A DNA stretch of 64,000 nucleotides from Spirosoma profusum (lineage in GTDB: Bacteria > Bacteroidota > Bacteroidia > Cytophagales > Spirosomataceae). This document shows positions 28,096-36,905 of this stretch, in pieces. Each line of letters starts with the position of its first letter. Position 1 is the stretch's first letter. Location of the stretch: the NCBI RefSeq assembly GCF_014699005.1, contig NZ_JACWZY010000037.1, positions 1 to 64,000 of the forward strand. Reading direction: 5' to 3'. The position numbers and the translations under genes were made by a program. Below the pieces are notes generated by a model, which searched no databases, was not told the origin of the DNA, and saw only the letters and a program-made list of their open reading frames with translations.

Positions 28096-29388
28096 TTACA
28101 TTCGCCAGTAATCGATGTTGTCGTCAGGTGATACGTTGTACAATCCTTTGATATCCAATAATATAGGACTGTTGTTCATTAACGATTTGAGATAGGCTAC
28201 GTCCAGCGTTCGGTACTCTTCATGACCGACGGCTACGATAATGGCGTCGTAGTGGGAAGACGGCGAATCCATGAGTGTCATGCGATACTCGTGTGCTACT
28301 TCGTTCGGGGATGCGCGCGGGTCGACCAGATGAACGTTGATGGCGTATTTCATCAATTCACCTACTAATTCGACTACTTTCGAATTTCGGATATCTGATA
28401 CGTTTTCCTTGAAAGTCAGCCCCATAACCAGCACTTTGCTTTGTCGCGGGTCTTTGTTCTGCCGGATGAGCATTTGCAGTAATCGGGTCACGATATAAGC
28501 CGGAACACCGTCGTTGATACGTCGGCCAGAGTGAATCACTTGCGGATCATAGCCGAGTTGACGCGCTTTATAGAGCAGGTAATAGGGATCGATTCCAATG
28601 CAGTGACCACCCACCAGACCGGGTGTAAACGGCAGAAAATTCCACTTTGTGCGGGCCGCTTTTAGCACTTCGTGCGTATCGATGCCCATTTTATCGAAAA
28701 TGATGGACAGCTCGTTCATGAGCGAGATATTCAGGTCGCGCTGTACATTCTCAATCACTTTAGCCGCTTCGGCCACCTTGATGGATGGCGCTTCGTAGAC
28801 GCCCGCCCGGATAATAGCCCTATACACCTGCGCAATTTCCTGGCAGGCTTCCGGATCACTGCCCGATACAATCTTCAGAATATCAGCTAGTTTATGTTCC
28901 TTGTCACCAGGGTTGATACGTTCGGGGGAGTAGCCTATTTTGAAACCCTGCCCCAGCTTTATACCCGACGTTTGTTCCAGAATGGGCAGGCAATCGTCTT
29001 CGGTACATCCCGGATAAACCGTTGATTCATAGACAACAAAATCGCCTTTTTTTAGTGCTTTGCCTACTGCTTCGGATGCTCGCTGGAGGTGTTTCAGGTC
29101 AGGGACCTTGTATTCGTCGACGGGCGTCGGAACCGCTATTACAAAGAAATTCGCTTCTTTTAGGTCATCAGCATTGGCCGTGAATCGAATGTCAACCTCC
29201 TCAAAATCAGCGTGAACCATTTCCCGTGACGGGTCTTCACTACGTTGCAACATGGCAATCCTGCCGGGGTTAATGTCGTAGCCGATCACTCGGAATTGCC
29301 GGGCAAAAGCCAGCGCAACCGGGAGGCCAACGTAACCTAGCCCGATAACCGCAATTTGTTTTTTCTTTGTTATAAGTGCGTCGAACAT
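28096..29388 (-). CDS. Nucleotide-sugar dehydrogenase (TviB/WbpA-like)
   Basis: Oxidises C6 of a UDP-N-acetylhexosamine to a uronic acid with two NAD+. The 430 residues contain the Rossmann motif IGLGYVGLPVALAF (about 16-29), the central domain with ESTVYPGCTED and YSPERINPGD, and the catalytic cysteine in GGHCIGIDPYYL near residue 265. The form with KVPDL and NPGDKEH is closest to the UDP-GlcNAc/GalNAc 6-dehydrogenases of Vi-antigen and O-antigen loci. Together with wecB it could instead make UDP-ManNAcA; the substrate cannot be settled from sequence reading alone. Confidence 0.9.
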   Translation of the reverse strand: MFDALITKKKQIAVIGLGYVGLPVALAFARQFRVIGYDINPGRIAMLQRSEDPSREMVHADFEEVDIRFTANADDLKEANFFVIAVPTPVDEYKVPDLKHLQRASEAVGKALKKGDFVVYESTVYPGCTEDDCLPILEQTSGIKLGQGFKIGYSPERINPGDKEHKLADILKIVSGSDPEACQEIAQVYRAIIRAGVYEAPSIKVAEAAKVIENVQRDLNISLMNELSIIFDKMGIDTHEVLKAARTKWNFLPFTPGLVGGHCIGIDPYYLLYKARQLGYDPQVIHSGRRINDGVPAYIVTRLLQMLIRQNKDPRQSKVLVMGLTFKENVSDIRNSKVVELVGELMKYAINVHLVDPRASPNEVAHEYRMTLMDSPSSHYDAIIVAVGHEEYRTLDVAYLKSLMNNSPILLDIKGLYNVSPDDNIDYWRM

Positions 29389-29396
29389 AGGTGTGT

Positions 29397-30485
29397 TTAG
29401 GTTGATGAGGATTGTAACGTAGCACGCAATCTGGGCAAGAAAGCTGCCTGCTGCATCATTAAGCTAGCCAATCCGACCAATAAGCCGGTACCTGTATAAA
29501 CCAACACCAGTACAGTCCGTTTAGGCGAGGTTCGTTTGAGGGGCACTTTGGCTGGTTCAAGTACTTTAAACACGGGGGTTCGTTCCTGTACTTTCAATTT
29601 TGCCTGCTCAAACTGTCTCGATAATTCCGTATAAACCGTCTGTGCAATCGCCAGCTCCGATTCAATACGTTGTTTTTCCATGGTGGCAGCCTGCACTACG
29701 TAGTATTTGTGCTGATCGTTGTATTGAAACGCTACGTATTGAGCAGTCTGAAAACGTCGACGCGCTTCCTGAAGCCGTTGGGTGTAAAACTGTAAATCTT
29801 GCCGGGCCTTTTCTGTCCGGTAACTCGTTACGTAGTTCGTTAGGTATGCCATGGCTAACTGCGCTACGTTGGCCGCCACATTCGCATCGGGCATCTGAGC
29901 CGTGATGGTAATGATTCCCGACCGTGTATCAAGCTTGGCGCTTATCCGTTGGCCGACATCGTCTAGTAAATCCTGTTGTTGTTTGGTTAGCCGTACGGGT
30001 TTTCCAGATACTTGAGTCGGAAATCGGCTATTAGAACTGGTTTCCGAACGAAACCAGTTTAAGAATTGCCAGTTTGTGTGATACGCCAGTAAATTAGCTA
30101 CGGTAGTTGATTGATTTTCCTGCACCGTTACGGACTGGTTGAGTAGGTAAAGTCCAAACGGAGAACTTTGTAATACGTTGGGATATAGGTCTGGACGCAC
30201 GGCATCAACATCGTCGGCGTCCGATAAGTCCAGTCCGGCAAACCCTGCTACCGATGCCAGCCGTTTCACCATATCAGTTGAGCCACCATTCATTTCGGGC
30301 ATAATTCGGGCTTCTGACGTAAATTCAGGTTGAGTTAACAACGCCACTATTACCCCCAATACGCCAAAAAAGGCTGTAATTTTCACCAGTCGGACGCGCC
30401 CCTGCCAGGCCGTTTGGAAGATATTTTCCACCGACAAATCAAGCCAGAGTTTCGGTGGTATTGGATTTGGGGGCGGCATGACCAT
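29397..30485 (-). CDS. Chain-length determinant (Wzz-type) protein without kinase domain
   Basis: A 362-residue inner-membrane protein with a short cytoplasmic N-terminus, a transmembrane helix (about 30-50, LVKITAFFGVLGVIVALL), a long periplasmic region with helical coiled-coil (about 200-300), a conserved proline-containing approach (VFKVLEPAKVPLKRTSPKR) and a second helix (about 325-348). No Walker motifs follow, so it lacks the BY-kinase domain seen in Wzc. It controls polymer length and couples to the Wza-like exporter encoded 4 bases upstream. Two starts, ATG 30485 and ATG 30479, are possible. Confidence 0.87.
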   Translation of the reverse strand: MVMPPPNPIPPKLWLDLSVENIFQTAWQGRVRLVKITAFFGVLGVIVALLTQPEFTSEARIMPEMNGGSTDMVKRLASVAGFAGLDLSDADDVDAVRPDLYPNVLQSSPFGLYLLNQSVTVQENQSTTVANLLAYHTNWQFLNWFRSETSSNSRFPTQVSGKPVRLTKQQQDLLDDVGQRISAKLDTRSGIITITAQMPDANVAANVAQLAMAYLTNYVTSYRTEKARQDLQFYTQRLQEARRRFQTAQYVAFQYNDQHKYYVVQAATMEKQRIESELAIAQTVYTELSRQFEQAKLKVQERTPVFKVLEPAKVPLKRTSPKRTVLVLVYTGTGLLVGLASLMMQQAAFLPRLRATLQSSST

Positions 30486-30489
30486 TGGG

Positions 30490-32802
30490 TTAATTTGTAA
30501 AGATGCGTACGGCGGTGAGAATGACTACTAATCCTGACCCAACTACAGTCAGCAGTGCGGCTCGCTCGGTGGGGGCAAGCCGATTTTGTTCGGCGGGTGG
30601 CTGCGCAGGAATAACGATTTCCATACCTCGTTCGGGTTTCGGAAAACGCCAGAATACCAAAAAAGATTGGCTTGGCTGAATTTTGCCATTAGCCAAAATG
30701 GTGTAAGTTTTCCGACGGATCGCTTTTTTCGTGAATCCGCCCGCTTCGTTTATGTACGCTCGCAATGATTTTCCGGCCTCAAAATCAACAGTAGCTGGAT
30801 TGAGTACTTCGCCCCGAATACGAACAATATCGGGTCGGCGGGGGATGGTTAACGTATCACCATTTTCAAGCAATAGATTTCCTGATACGTCAGGGTTGGT
30901 CATCAGTTTTCCCAGATTGATAGAAATGCCTTCCTGTCGTCGTTGGAAGCGGGCTGCGGGAAGATAAGCGTCTGATTTTAAGCCACCTGCCCGATTGAGT
31001 AAATCAGTAATCCGGTCGGTGGGAGTTCGGATAGCATATGACCCTGGATAGTTCACTTCACCCAGTACAACAACGCTTTTCTGAGGCTCGTAATGTGGCG
31101 ACGTTCGTACAAAAACCTGATCAAAGGGACGTAGCGTTAGTTGGGCATCGGCCGGATTTAAGCGTAGATTCCGGTCAATGGTAAAGGCGAAAAGCTGAAT
31201 GTTCTGTCCGTTTGCCAAGCCTGAAGTATCATACCGCACGCGTCGGGCAATTTCCATTCTTGACGAAATTGCACCTTCCGAAAAGCCGCCCGCCATCACA
31301 ATAAGGTCAGCGACCGTCATGCTGTCAGCAAAATTGAACGTACCGGGATGGTTAACAGCGCCCCGGATAGAAACGCTACGTTGCTGGCGTAACTCACTGA
31401 ACGTAATGATTTGCACTACGTCTTCGCGCTGAAGTATTACGTCTGCAATTTCGCTACGTAGCACTTTGCCGATATCAACCGAAATTAGTTCGGGGTCCAG
31501 GTTTGGGCGTAAGCGGTGAATGATGGCCCGATTCAGAAAAGCGTCTTCCCGAAGGCCCTCGGCACTTTTAACGAGTGTTTTCAGTGTCTGATTTTTCTCC
31601 AACGAAAACTCTCCCGGTCGAAACACGGCTCCCCGTATGATTACTCTATTTTCAACTCGGTCGAGAATGGAACCAATAACGTAACGGTCGCCTGATTTGG
31701 GAATAAACGTAGCGTTTTCGCTTTCAGAAATAGTAACAATTTGTTGTTCTGAGGACGTGTTTCGGTAAAGTGTGATGGAAGCCGAATAGGCCTGTTCGGC
31801 AAATCCACCAGCGAAATTCAGTACGTTACGTAGCGTTTCATTTGGGCGTATCTCATAAATGCCGGGTTGTTTCACCTGACCGATCATTTCGATTCGGGCG
31901 TTGTAGTGGTCAATGAAAATTACGTCCTGGTCGAGCAGACGGATGTTGTCTTTCTGGTCGGCCCGGAGCAGAAAATCGTAGCAATCTATCGTTCGGATAA
32001 GTCGATTACTACGGTATACACGAATGTTGCGAAACGAACCCCGGTTGGTGTCGGGGCCGCCGGCAGCATAGAGCGCATTGAAAACCGTAGCCAGCGACGA
32101 AAGCGTGTATGTTCCCGGACGAACCACCTGGCCCAACAACGTAACGTGTATACTCCGCACACTACCCAGCGTTAATTGAGCGTATATCCCGCTTCCTGCC
32201 GTATTCAATCCCCGAAAAAGCGTTCGGAGCCGATTGACGATACGTTGCTCAGCCTGCTCAATGGTTAATCCATTGACGTAAACAGGGCTCAAGTTTTCAA
32301 TCCGGATGCTGCCTTCCGGGCTCACCTTCGGTCGATACGTTTGCTGAGCGTTACCAAATACGTCGATAATAAGCTCATCATCAGGGCCAATAACGTAGTG
32401 GCGGGGTGTAGCAATACGTAGGTTGGGTTCGAACGATAGGTTCGGACTGGTGAATAACGTAGCACCAAAAACTGCTGGTTTGGCTGGCAACGTAGCACTT
32501 TCAGGCGGTGTAGGTGTGATTGGCTGAGTTCGTGTTACGTTACTTTCAGATGGCTGAGCTGATTGCTTTTGAGTTAATCCTAACTGACTGATTCGCTGAC
32601 GCATCCGACTGAAGTCGGCAGTCGTAAAGCCACGCGATAGTGCAAGCGATTCGATTTGGGCCTCGGTCAAGCCCGACGATTTGGCCTGTTGCACAAACTG
32701 CTGTACCTGTTCGTCGGTCAATTGTTGCACTGCCTGAGCGAAGGCAGGACCACCAATGAACCGAACGAAAAATAAAATCAGGTACGTTAATCGAGCAATC
32801 AC
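30490..32802 (-). CDS. Polysaccharide export outer-membrane protein, multi-SLBB (Wza-like)
   Basis: First gene of the EPS operon, 770 residues from a GTG at 32802. A signal peptide (about 1-22) is followed by a Gln/Pro-rich linker, the Poly_export domain (HYVIGPDDELIIDVFGNAQQTYRPKVSPEG around 130-160) and a series of SLBB domains (VTLLGQVVRPGTYTL near 215, IEMIGQVKQPGIYEI near 315, then further copies to about 700). A C-terminal hydrophobic helix (about 748-768) ends the protein. It is longer than E. coli Wza (about 380 residues) but similar to other Bacteroidota multi-SLBB exporters. It forms the outer-membrane/periplasmic exit channel for the polymer. Confidence 0.92.
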   Translation of the reverse strand: MIARLTYLILFFVRFIGGPAFAQAVQQLTDEQVQQFVQQAKSSGLTEAQIESLALSRGFTTADFSRMRQRISQLGLTQKQSAQPSESNVTRTQPITPTPPESATLPAKPAVFGATLFTSPNLSFEPNLRIATPRHYVIGPDDELIIDVFGNAQQTYRPKVSPEGSIRIENLSPVYVNGLTIEQAEQRIVNRLRTLFRGLNTAGSGIYAQLTLGSVRSIHVTLLGQVVRPGTYTLSSLATVFNALYAAGGPDTNRGSFRNIRVYRSNRLIRTIDCYDFLLRADQKDNIRLLDQDVIFIDHYNARIEMIGQVKQPGIYEIRPNETLRNVLNFAGGFAEQAYSASITLYRNTSSEQQIVTISESENATFIPKSGDRYVIGSILDRVENRVIIRGAVFRPGEFSLEKNQTLKTLVKSAEGLREDAFLNRAIIHRLRPNLDPELISVDIGKVLRSEIADVILQREDVVQIITFSELRQQRSVSIRGAVNHPGTFNFADSMTVADLIVMAGGFSEGAISSRMEIARRVRYDTSGLANGQNIQLFAFTIDRNLRLNPADAQLTLRPFDQVFVRTSPHYEPQKSVVVLGEVNYPGSYAIRTPTDRITDLLNRAGGLKSDAYLPAARFQRRQEGISINLGKLMTNPDVSGNLLLENGDTLTIPRRPDIVRIRGEVLNPATVDFEAGKSLRAYINEAGGFTKKAIRRKTYTILANGKIQPSQSFLVFWRFPKPERGMEIVIPAQPPAEQNRLAPTERAALLTVVGSGLVVILTAVRIFTN

Positions 32803-32925
32803 TACTGTCTCTCTTTAAGCAAGTTACGTTCTGCAGCTAGCCGTCAAGCCAGTCTGGAGAATTATACAACTCAACCTAAGACGGTAAAGAGCGCAAAAAG
32901 TCTCCTGAAAATTTAATTAGTAGCT

Positions 32926-33050
32926 TTTTTTGTCATGCTGACCGGGCCGCCGGAGCGGGCACGAAGCATCTTAAGGTTTCCTCGCTTGATTGTCTGGGTG
33001 CTTTAAAATGCTTCGTGCCCGCTCCGGCGGCCCGGTCAGCATGACAAAAA
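32926..33050. repeat. Long palindrome, family A, enlarged
   Basis: Left arm about 32926-32974, right arm about 33002-33050, with one mismatch at the loop side. It has the family ends (GTCATGCTGA and GCACGAAGCATC) but an extra GC-rich segment, CCGGGCCGCCGGAGCGG, present in both arms as complements. It lies between the EPS operon and tgt; nothing else is visible in this 289-base spacer. Confidence 0.88.
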
Positions 33051-33091
33051 GAAACACTTTGTACTTTTTTTTTATTCGGTACGTTCTTGCC

Positions 33092-34222
33092 TCAAAGCCG
33101 CTGCATCAAACGGACAACCATTTCGGCCTTCCACGACACAAAATCACCTATTTCGATGTGCATACGAGCCTGCCGGACAAGCCACAGATAAAACGTTAAG
33201 TTGTGAAGGCTTGCTACCTGACCGCTCAGCAATTCTTCCGCCTTAAACAGATGGCGGAGATAAGATTTTGAGTAAAACGTACTGGCATAGCCGCCCAGAT
33301 TCGCGTCGATAGGACTGAAATCGCGGCTCCACTTTTCGTTTTTGATGTTAATAATGCCTTCCGTTGTAAACAGAATGCCGTGTCGGGCATTACGTGTCGG
33401 CATCACGCAGTCGAACATATCTACCCCTAATGCGATGGCTTCCAGAATGTTGGCAGGTGTGCCAACTCCCATCAGGTAACGAGGTTTATCGGCGGGTAAT
33501 AGGCCATTAACCAGTTCGATGGTCGTATACATATCTTCGGCGGGTTCGCCTACAGCCAGTCCACCAATGGCATTACCTTCTCGCTCTTTACTGGCGATGT
33601 ATTCGGCCGATTGTCGGCGTAAATCGGGATACGTACTGCCCTGTACAATCGGAAACAACGTTTGCCGATAGCCATAATGCCCCTCAGTTGCATCAAAACG
33701 ATTGATACATCGGTCGAGCCAGCGGTGAGTCATTTCCATCGATTGGCGGGCGTATCCGTATTCGCAGGGGTAAGGCGTGCATTCGTCGAACGCCATTATA
33801 ATATCGGCACCGATAATCCGCTGAATATCCATCACACCTTCAGGTGTAAAGATGTGTTTTGAGCCATCGATATGCGACTTGAACGTAACACCTTCCTCTT
33901 TAATCTTGCGCGTATCTGATAAGGAATAGACCTGATAACCACCTGAATCAGTCAGAATAGGCCGTTTCCATCCGTTAAATGCATGTAGACCACCCGCCTG
34001 ACGTAGCACATCGAGACCCGGCCGCAGATACAGGTGATACGTATTTCCCAGAATAATTTCGGCATTAATGTCGGTTTCGAGCTCGCGCTGGTGAACAGCT
34101 TTCACCGTTCCTGCCGTGCCGACGGGCATGAAGATTGGCGTTTGAATTGTCCCATGATCGGTAGTCAGAATTCCCGTTCGGGCTTTCGACTGCGTATCGT
34201 GGGCAGTAATCGAAAATGTCAT
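33092..34222 (-). CDS. tgt: tRNA-guanine transglycosylase
   Basis: Exchanges guanine-34 of Asp, Asn, His and Tyr tRNAs for preQ1 or queuine. Of 376 residues from the ATG at 34222, key motifs are LTDSGGYQVYSL near 90 (catalytic aspartate), IIMAFDECTPYP near 145, GGLAVGE near 218 and GVDMFDCVMPTRNARHG near 265. The region normally holding the CxCxxC...H zinc site reads DFSPIDANLGGYASTFY, so the cysteines are missing; from memory this is usual among Bacteroidota Tgt proteins. An extension to 34276 would cross the promoter region. The -7-like box ends 4 bases before the ATG, suggesting a leaderless transcript. Confidence 0.94.
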   Translation of the reverse strand: MTFSITAHDTQSKARTGILTTDHGTIQTPIFMPVGTAGTVKAVHQRELETDINAEIILGNTYHLYLRPGLDVLRQAGGLHAFNGWKRPILTDSGGYQVYSLSDTRKIKEEGVTFKSHIDGSKHIFTPEGVMDIQRIIGADIIMAFDECTPYPCEYGYARQSMEMTHRWLDRCINRFDATEGHYGYRQTLFPIVQGSTYPDLRRQSAEYIASKEREGNAIGGLAVGEPAEDMYTTIELVNGLLPADKPRYLMGVGTPANILEAIALGVDMFDCVMPTRNARHGILFTTEGIINIKNEKWSRDFSPIDANLGGYASTFYSKSYLRHLFKAEELLSGQVASLHNLTFYLWLVRQARMHIEIGDFVSWKAEMVVRLMQRL

Positions 34223-34226
34223 ATTG

Positions 34227-34331
34227 CAAAGATAAGGGGTAGGGGGCAGAGGATAGGTGCGTAGAGACTGAATCATGTATGAATGAGGCCAATTTGCCCT
34301 TTGCCCTCTGCTCCATGCACCCTATCTTTGC
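34227..34331. repeat. Palindrome related to family C with outward-facing -7 boxes
   Basis: Left arm from CAAAGATAAGGGGTAGGGGG (34227-), right arm ending GCACCCTATCTTTGC (to 34331). At both ends the arm finishes in TATCTTTGC reading outward, which is a perfect TAnnTTTG box for each of the divergent genes tgt and the GT2 gene. Confidence 0.7.
34300..34330 (+). promoter_or_regulatory. Predicted promoter of the GT2 gene (Bacteroidota type)
   Basis: TTTG at 34300-34303, 19 bases, then TATCTTTG at 34323-34330. This is a complete match to the phylum consensus TTTG-N19-TAnnTTTG. The GTG start follows at 34377. Confidence 0.7.
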
Positions 34332-34376
34332 CGCTTCAGTCAAAATCAGCGCATTAGCGGGTAAACTTTACGCTTT

Positions 34377-35570
34377 GTGATTACTACGTTACTGATCGCC
34401 TGGCTACTTGTGGTCAGTATTCAGCTTATTTATATTCTATTTATATATTCCCGAACGGCTTTCTATCGACAGCCGGAAATTATTGTCTCAGGTAATGAAA
34501 ACGGTACGTTAGCCGCTGGTGCTACGTTAGGAGTAACCATTGTGGTATGTGCCCGCAACGAACTGGAAAATCTAAAAGAGTTATTACCCCTGCTGGATGC
34601 CCAAGAGTACCCGAATTTTGACGTATTGGTGATGGATGATCGCTCTTCGGATGGCACACAGCAGTACCTTGATAGTGTCGTTACGCAGTTCCGATACGTT
34701 CGACACATGCGTATAGAAAAAGAACACGAGCACATTACGCCCAAAAAATATGCGCTGACCATTGCCCTCAAAAAAACAGCGAACCCGGTTGTGCTACTAA
34801 CCGACGCCGACTGTCGCCCAGAAACGAACTGCTGGCTGGCTGGGATGATTGCTCCATTGGCGCGGGCTGAAAAAGCCATTACGTTAGGTTTTTCCCCTTA
34901 TTATTATCAGCCGGGTTTTTTAAATCTGCTTATTCGCTCCGAAACGCTATTTACGGCGGTGCAGTATTTTTCATTGGCGTTGGCAAGCCGACCTTACATG
35001 GGGGTCGGGCGGAATCTGTCCTACCGAACTAACCTTTTTTTCGAAAACAAAGGTTTTTATTCACACATAAACGTAACGGGTGGCGATGATGACCTATTCA
35101 TCAACGAAGTCGCAACTGGACGTAACACCGCGATTTGCCTACATCCCGATACGTTCGTTTGGTCTGCGCCCAAAACAACCTGGTCCGAGTGGCGACAGCA
35201 GAAACATCGACACCTGCATGTAGGGAGGTATTATAAACCCGGAAATAAGATTCGACTGGCTTTTTTGGTAGGATCGCATCTGTTGTCATGGATATTTGCA
35301 CTGGCGGTTGGCGGGGTCGTCCTATATCACGAGTTAGAAGCTGTTGCATTCTCCCCAAATGAATGGCTACTTTTGCAACTTGGCACGGGCGTGTTTGTCT
35401 TCCGACTTCTTACCTTCTGGGGTGTTGTCGGACGTATCAGCTATCGGCTGGCTCATACTGTTCACTGGACATTCATGCCATTTATGGACGTAATACTGGC
35501 AATGTATTATGGACTGGCATCACTGAAAACACTTGTTATTCGCCCGAAAAAGCGGATATACTGGCGATAA
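34377..35570 (+). CDS. Membrane glycosyltransferase family 2
   Basis: A 397-residue protein with an N-terminal transmembrane helix (about 3-25), a GT-A domain and C-terminal helices (about 300-325, 335-355, 360-385). The GT2 signature is visible: VTIVVCARNELENLKELLPLL near 55, DDRSSDG near 90 (metal-binding DXD-like TDADC near 142) and GGDDDLFINEVA near 235, with QQKHRH near 275 in place of the QxxRW motif. It is expected to transfer sugars to a lipid or polymer at the inner membrane. It starts with GTG behind a consensus promoter, and its stop is 54 bases ahead of rsmG. Confidence 0.88.
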   Translation: MITTLLIAWLLVVSIQLIYILFIYSRTAFYRQPEIIVSGNENGTLAAGATLGVTIVVCARNELENLKELLPLLDAQEYPNFDVLVMDDRSSDGTQQYLDSVVTQFRYVRHMRIEKEHEHITPKKYALTIALKKTANPVVLLTDADCRPETNCWLAGMIAPLARAEKAITLGFSPYYYQPGFLNLLIRSETLFTAVQYFSLALASRPYMGVGRNLSYRTNLFFENKGFYSHINVTGGDDDLFINEVATGRNTAICLHPDTFVWSAPKTTWSEWRQQKHRHLHVGRYYKPGNKIRLAFLVGSHLLSWIFALAVGGVVLYHELEAVAFSPNEWLLLQLGTGVFVFRLLTFWGVVGRISYRLAHTVHWTFMPFMDVILAMYYGLASLKTLVIRPKKRIYWR

Positions 35571-35624
35571 ACGATAGGCAGATAATGCTAACTTTCATTT
35601 CATGTCGGGTAATTCTCCGAATTT

Positions 35625-36254
35625 ATGAATATTGACCTTATTTTAAATTATTTCCCAGATTTAACGTCAATTCAGAAAGAGCGTTTTGCCGCCCTCGATG
35701 GCCTCTATCGGGACTGGAATGCGAAAATTAACGTTGTTTCGCGGCAGGATATTGACGCCCTATACGAGAGGCATATTCTGCATTCGCTAGGTATCGCCAA
35801 GATCGTTTCGTTTAAGCCGGGTACCGAAATTCTGGATGTAGGGACGGGGGGCGGTTTTCCGGGAATCCCGCTGGCGATTCTTTTTCCGTTAGCCGATTTT
35901 CATTTGGTCGATAGCATTGGTAAGAAGATTAAAGTAGTACAGGAAGTCGCTGATGCGCTTGGGTTGACTAATGTGAAAGCTGAGCAAATTCGGGTTGAGC
36001 AGTTGAAGACAACGTACGATTTTGTGGTGAGTCGGGCCGTTACACGCCTGAAGCCGTTTTTAGGATGGGTACGTTACAAAATTCATAAAGCGGGCAACAA
36101 CGACCGCCCCAATGGTGTTTTATACCTAAAAGGTGGTGACCTAACTGAAGAGCTGGCCGAAGTACCTGATCGTTACCGTGTTTACGAACTCTCAGACTAT
36201 TTCGACGAGTCTTTTTTTGAAACGAAGAAAGTGATTTATATACCTAAAAAATAA
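35625..36254 (+). CDS. rsmG: 16S rRNA (guanine-527 N7) methyltransferase
   Basis: SAM-dependent methyltransferase for G527 of 16S rRNA. The 209 residues are typical. The N-terminal helical part contains DGLYRDWNAKINVVSRQDIDALYERHILHSL (about 25-56), the SAM-binding motif ILDVGTGGGFPGIPLAILFP is at about 67-86, and VVSRAVTRLKPFLGW near 128 is the conserved catalytic region. It is on the same strand as the GT2 gene. Its stop codon TAA falls at the first bases of the family D palindrome. Confidence 0.94.
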   Translation: MNIDLILNYFPDLTSIQKERFAALDGLYRDWNAKINVVSRQDIDALYERHILHSLGIAKIVSFKPGTEILDVGTGGGFPGIPLAILFPLADFHLVDSIGKKIKVVQEVADALGLTNVKAEQIRVEQLKTTYDFVVSRAVTRLKPFLGWVRYKIHKAGNNDRPNGVLYLKGGDLTEELAEVPDRYRVYELSDYFDESFFETKKVIYIPKK

Positions 36255-36362
36255 CCGGGATTTATCCGATTTATTGATTTTCTGGATTTTGTTAATTGAT
36301 TAAGCCCTTCTTAGAAGCAAAACAAAAATCCAGAAAATCCCTAAATCTACTAAATCCCGGTT
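36253..36362. repeat. Long imperfect palindrome, family D
   Basis: Left arm 36253-36293 (AACCGGGATTTATCC... to TCTGGATTTTGTT) faces right arm 36320-36362 (AACAAAAATCCAGAAAATCC... to TAAATCCCGGTT). It fills the spacer between rsmG and the next small gene. A single copy is seen in the window. Confidence 0.8.
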
Positions 36363-36367
36363 CAGAC

Positions 36368-36670
36368 ATGATGGCAGAAAAATTCCGCAGCAGCAGTTTT
36401 AAAGACCCGATTCGTTACGATGAGGTCATTTTTGATGAGAAAGGAGTTACATTTCGTATCCGTAAACTGATTGGCGGTACAGACAATTTTGTATTTTACT
36501 CTGATATTTCGGGTGTTGAAATAGATAATGGTCTGTTCTTTGCCACGATCCGGGTAATTCCCCGTGCGCGTCCTGAAATCGTTATTCAAAATTTCACGAA
36601 AGGCGATGCACGTCGGATAAAGGAACTGATTTTGCAGAATGTTCCGAGCCACCGTCCTGATGCATTCTAG
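36368..36670 (+). CDS. Small conserved protein of unknown function
   Basis: About 100 residues from the paired ATG codons at 36368 and 36371 (MMAEKFRSSSFKDPIRYDEV). The composition suggests a compact beta-sheet domain, with strands such as VTFRIRKLIGG, NFVFYSDISGVEI and IRVIPRARPEIVIQNF, followed by an amphipathic helix (GDARRIKELILQNV). This is reminiscent of bacterial PH-like domains, but I do not recognise the family. A longer reading from 36296 would run back into the family D palindrome and is not preferred. It ends 115 bases before tRNA-Asn. Confidence 0.65.
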   Translation: MMAEKFRSSSFKDPIRYDEVIFDEKGVTFRIRKLIGGTDNFVFYSDISGVEIDNGLFFATIRVIPRARPEIVIQNFTKGDARRIKELILQNVPSHRPDAF

Positions 36671-36731
36671 ATATTTTCATCGTTGATTACCACGGATTTG
36701 GCAGGTAGGGGCGAAAATTTCACCAAGATTA

Positions 36732-36763
36732 TTTGCGTAGTGGCCCAAAACCCACTACTTTTG
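36732..36763 (+). promoter_or_regulatory. Predicted tRNA-Asn promoter (Bacteroidota type)
   Basis: TTTG at 36732-36735 and TACTTTTG at 36756-36763 with 20 bases between them match the phylum consensus. The tRNA begins 22 bases downstream. Confidence 0.75.
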
Positions 36764-36784
36764 CCCCATGATTAACCGACACAC

Positions 36785-36858
36785 TCCCGAATAGCTCAGT
36801 CGGTTAGAGCATCTGACTGTTAATCAGAGGGTCGCTGGTTCGAGCCCAGCTTCGGGAG
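36785..36858 (+). tRNA. tRNA-Asn (GTT)
   Basis: A full cloverleaf: acceptor TCCCGAA with TTCGGGA, D-arm GCTC...GAGC, anticodon stem TCTGA/TCAGA around loop CTGTTAA with anticodon GTT, and T-arm GCTGG-TTCGAGC-CCAGC. The discriminator is G. CCA is not encoded. It is followed by a terminator hairpin, and mobile-element genes begin 160 bases downstream, so its 3' end is the likely left attachment site. Confidence 0.95.
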
Positions 36859-36868
36859 CCTGATAATC

Positions 36869-36904
36869 AAGCACTTACGAGATAAAACTTGTAAGTGCTT
36901 TTTT
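36869..36904 (+). terminator. tRNA-Asn terminator
   Basis: AAGCACTTAC (36869-36878) pairs with GTAAGTGCTT (36891-36900), followed by TTTT. Confidence 0.85.
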
Positions 36905-36905
36905 G

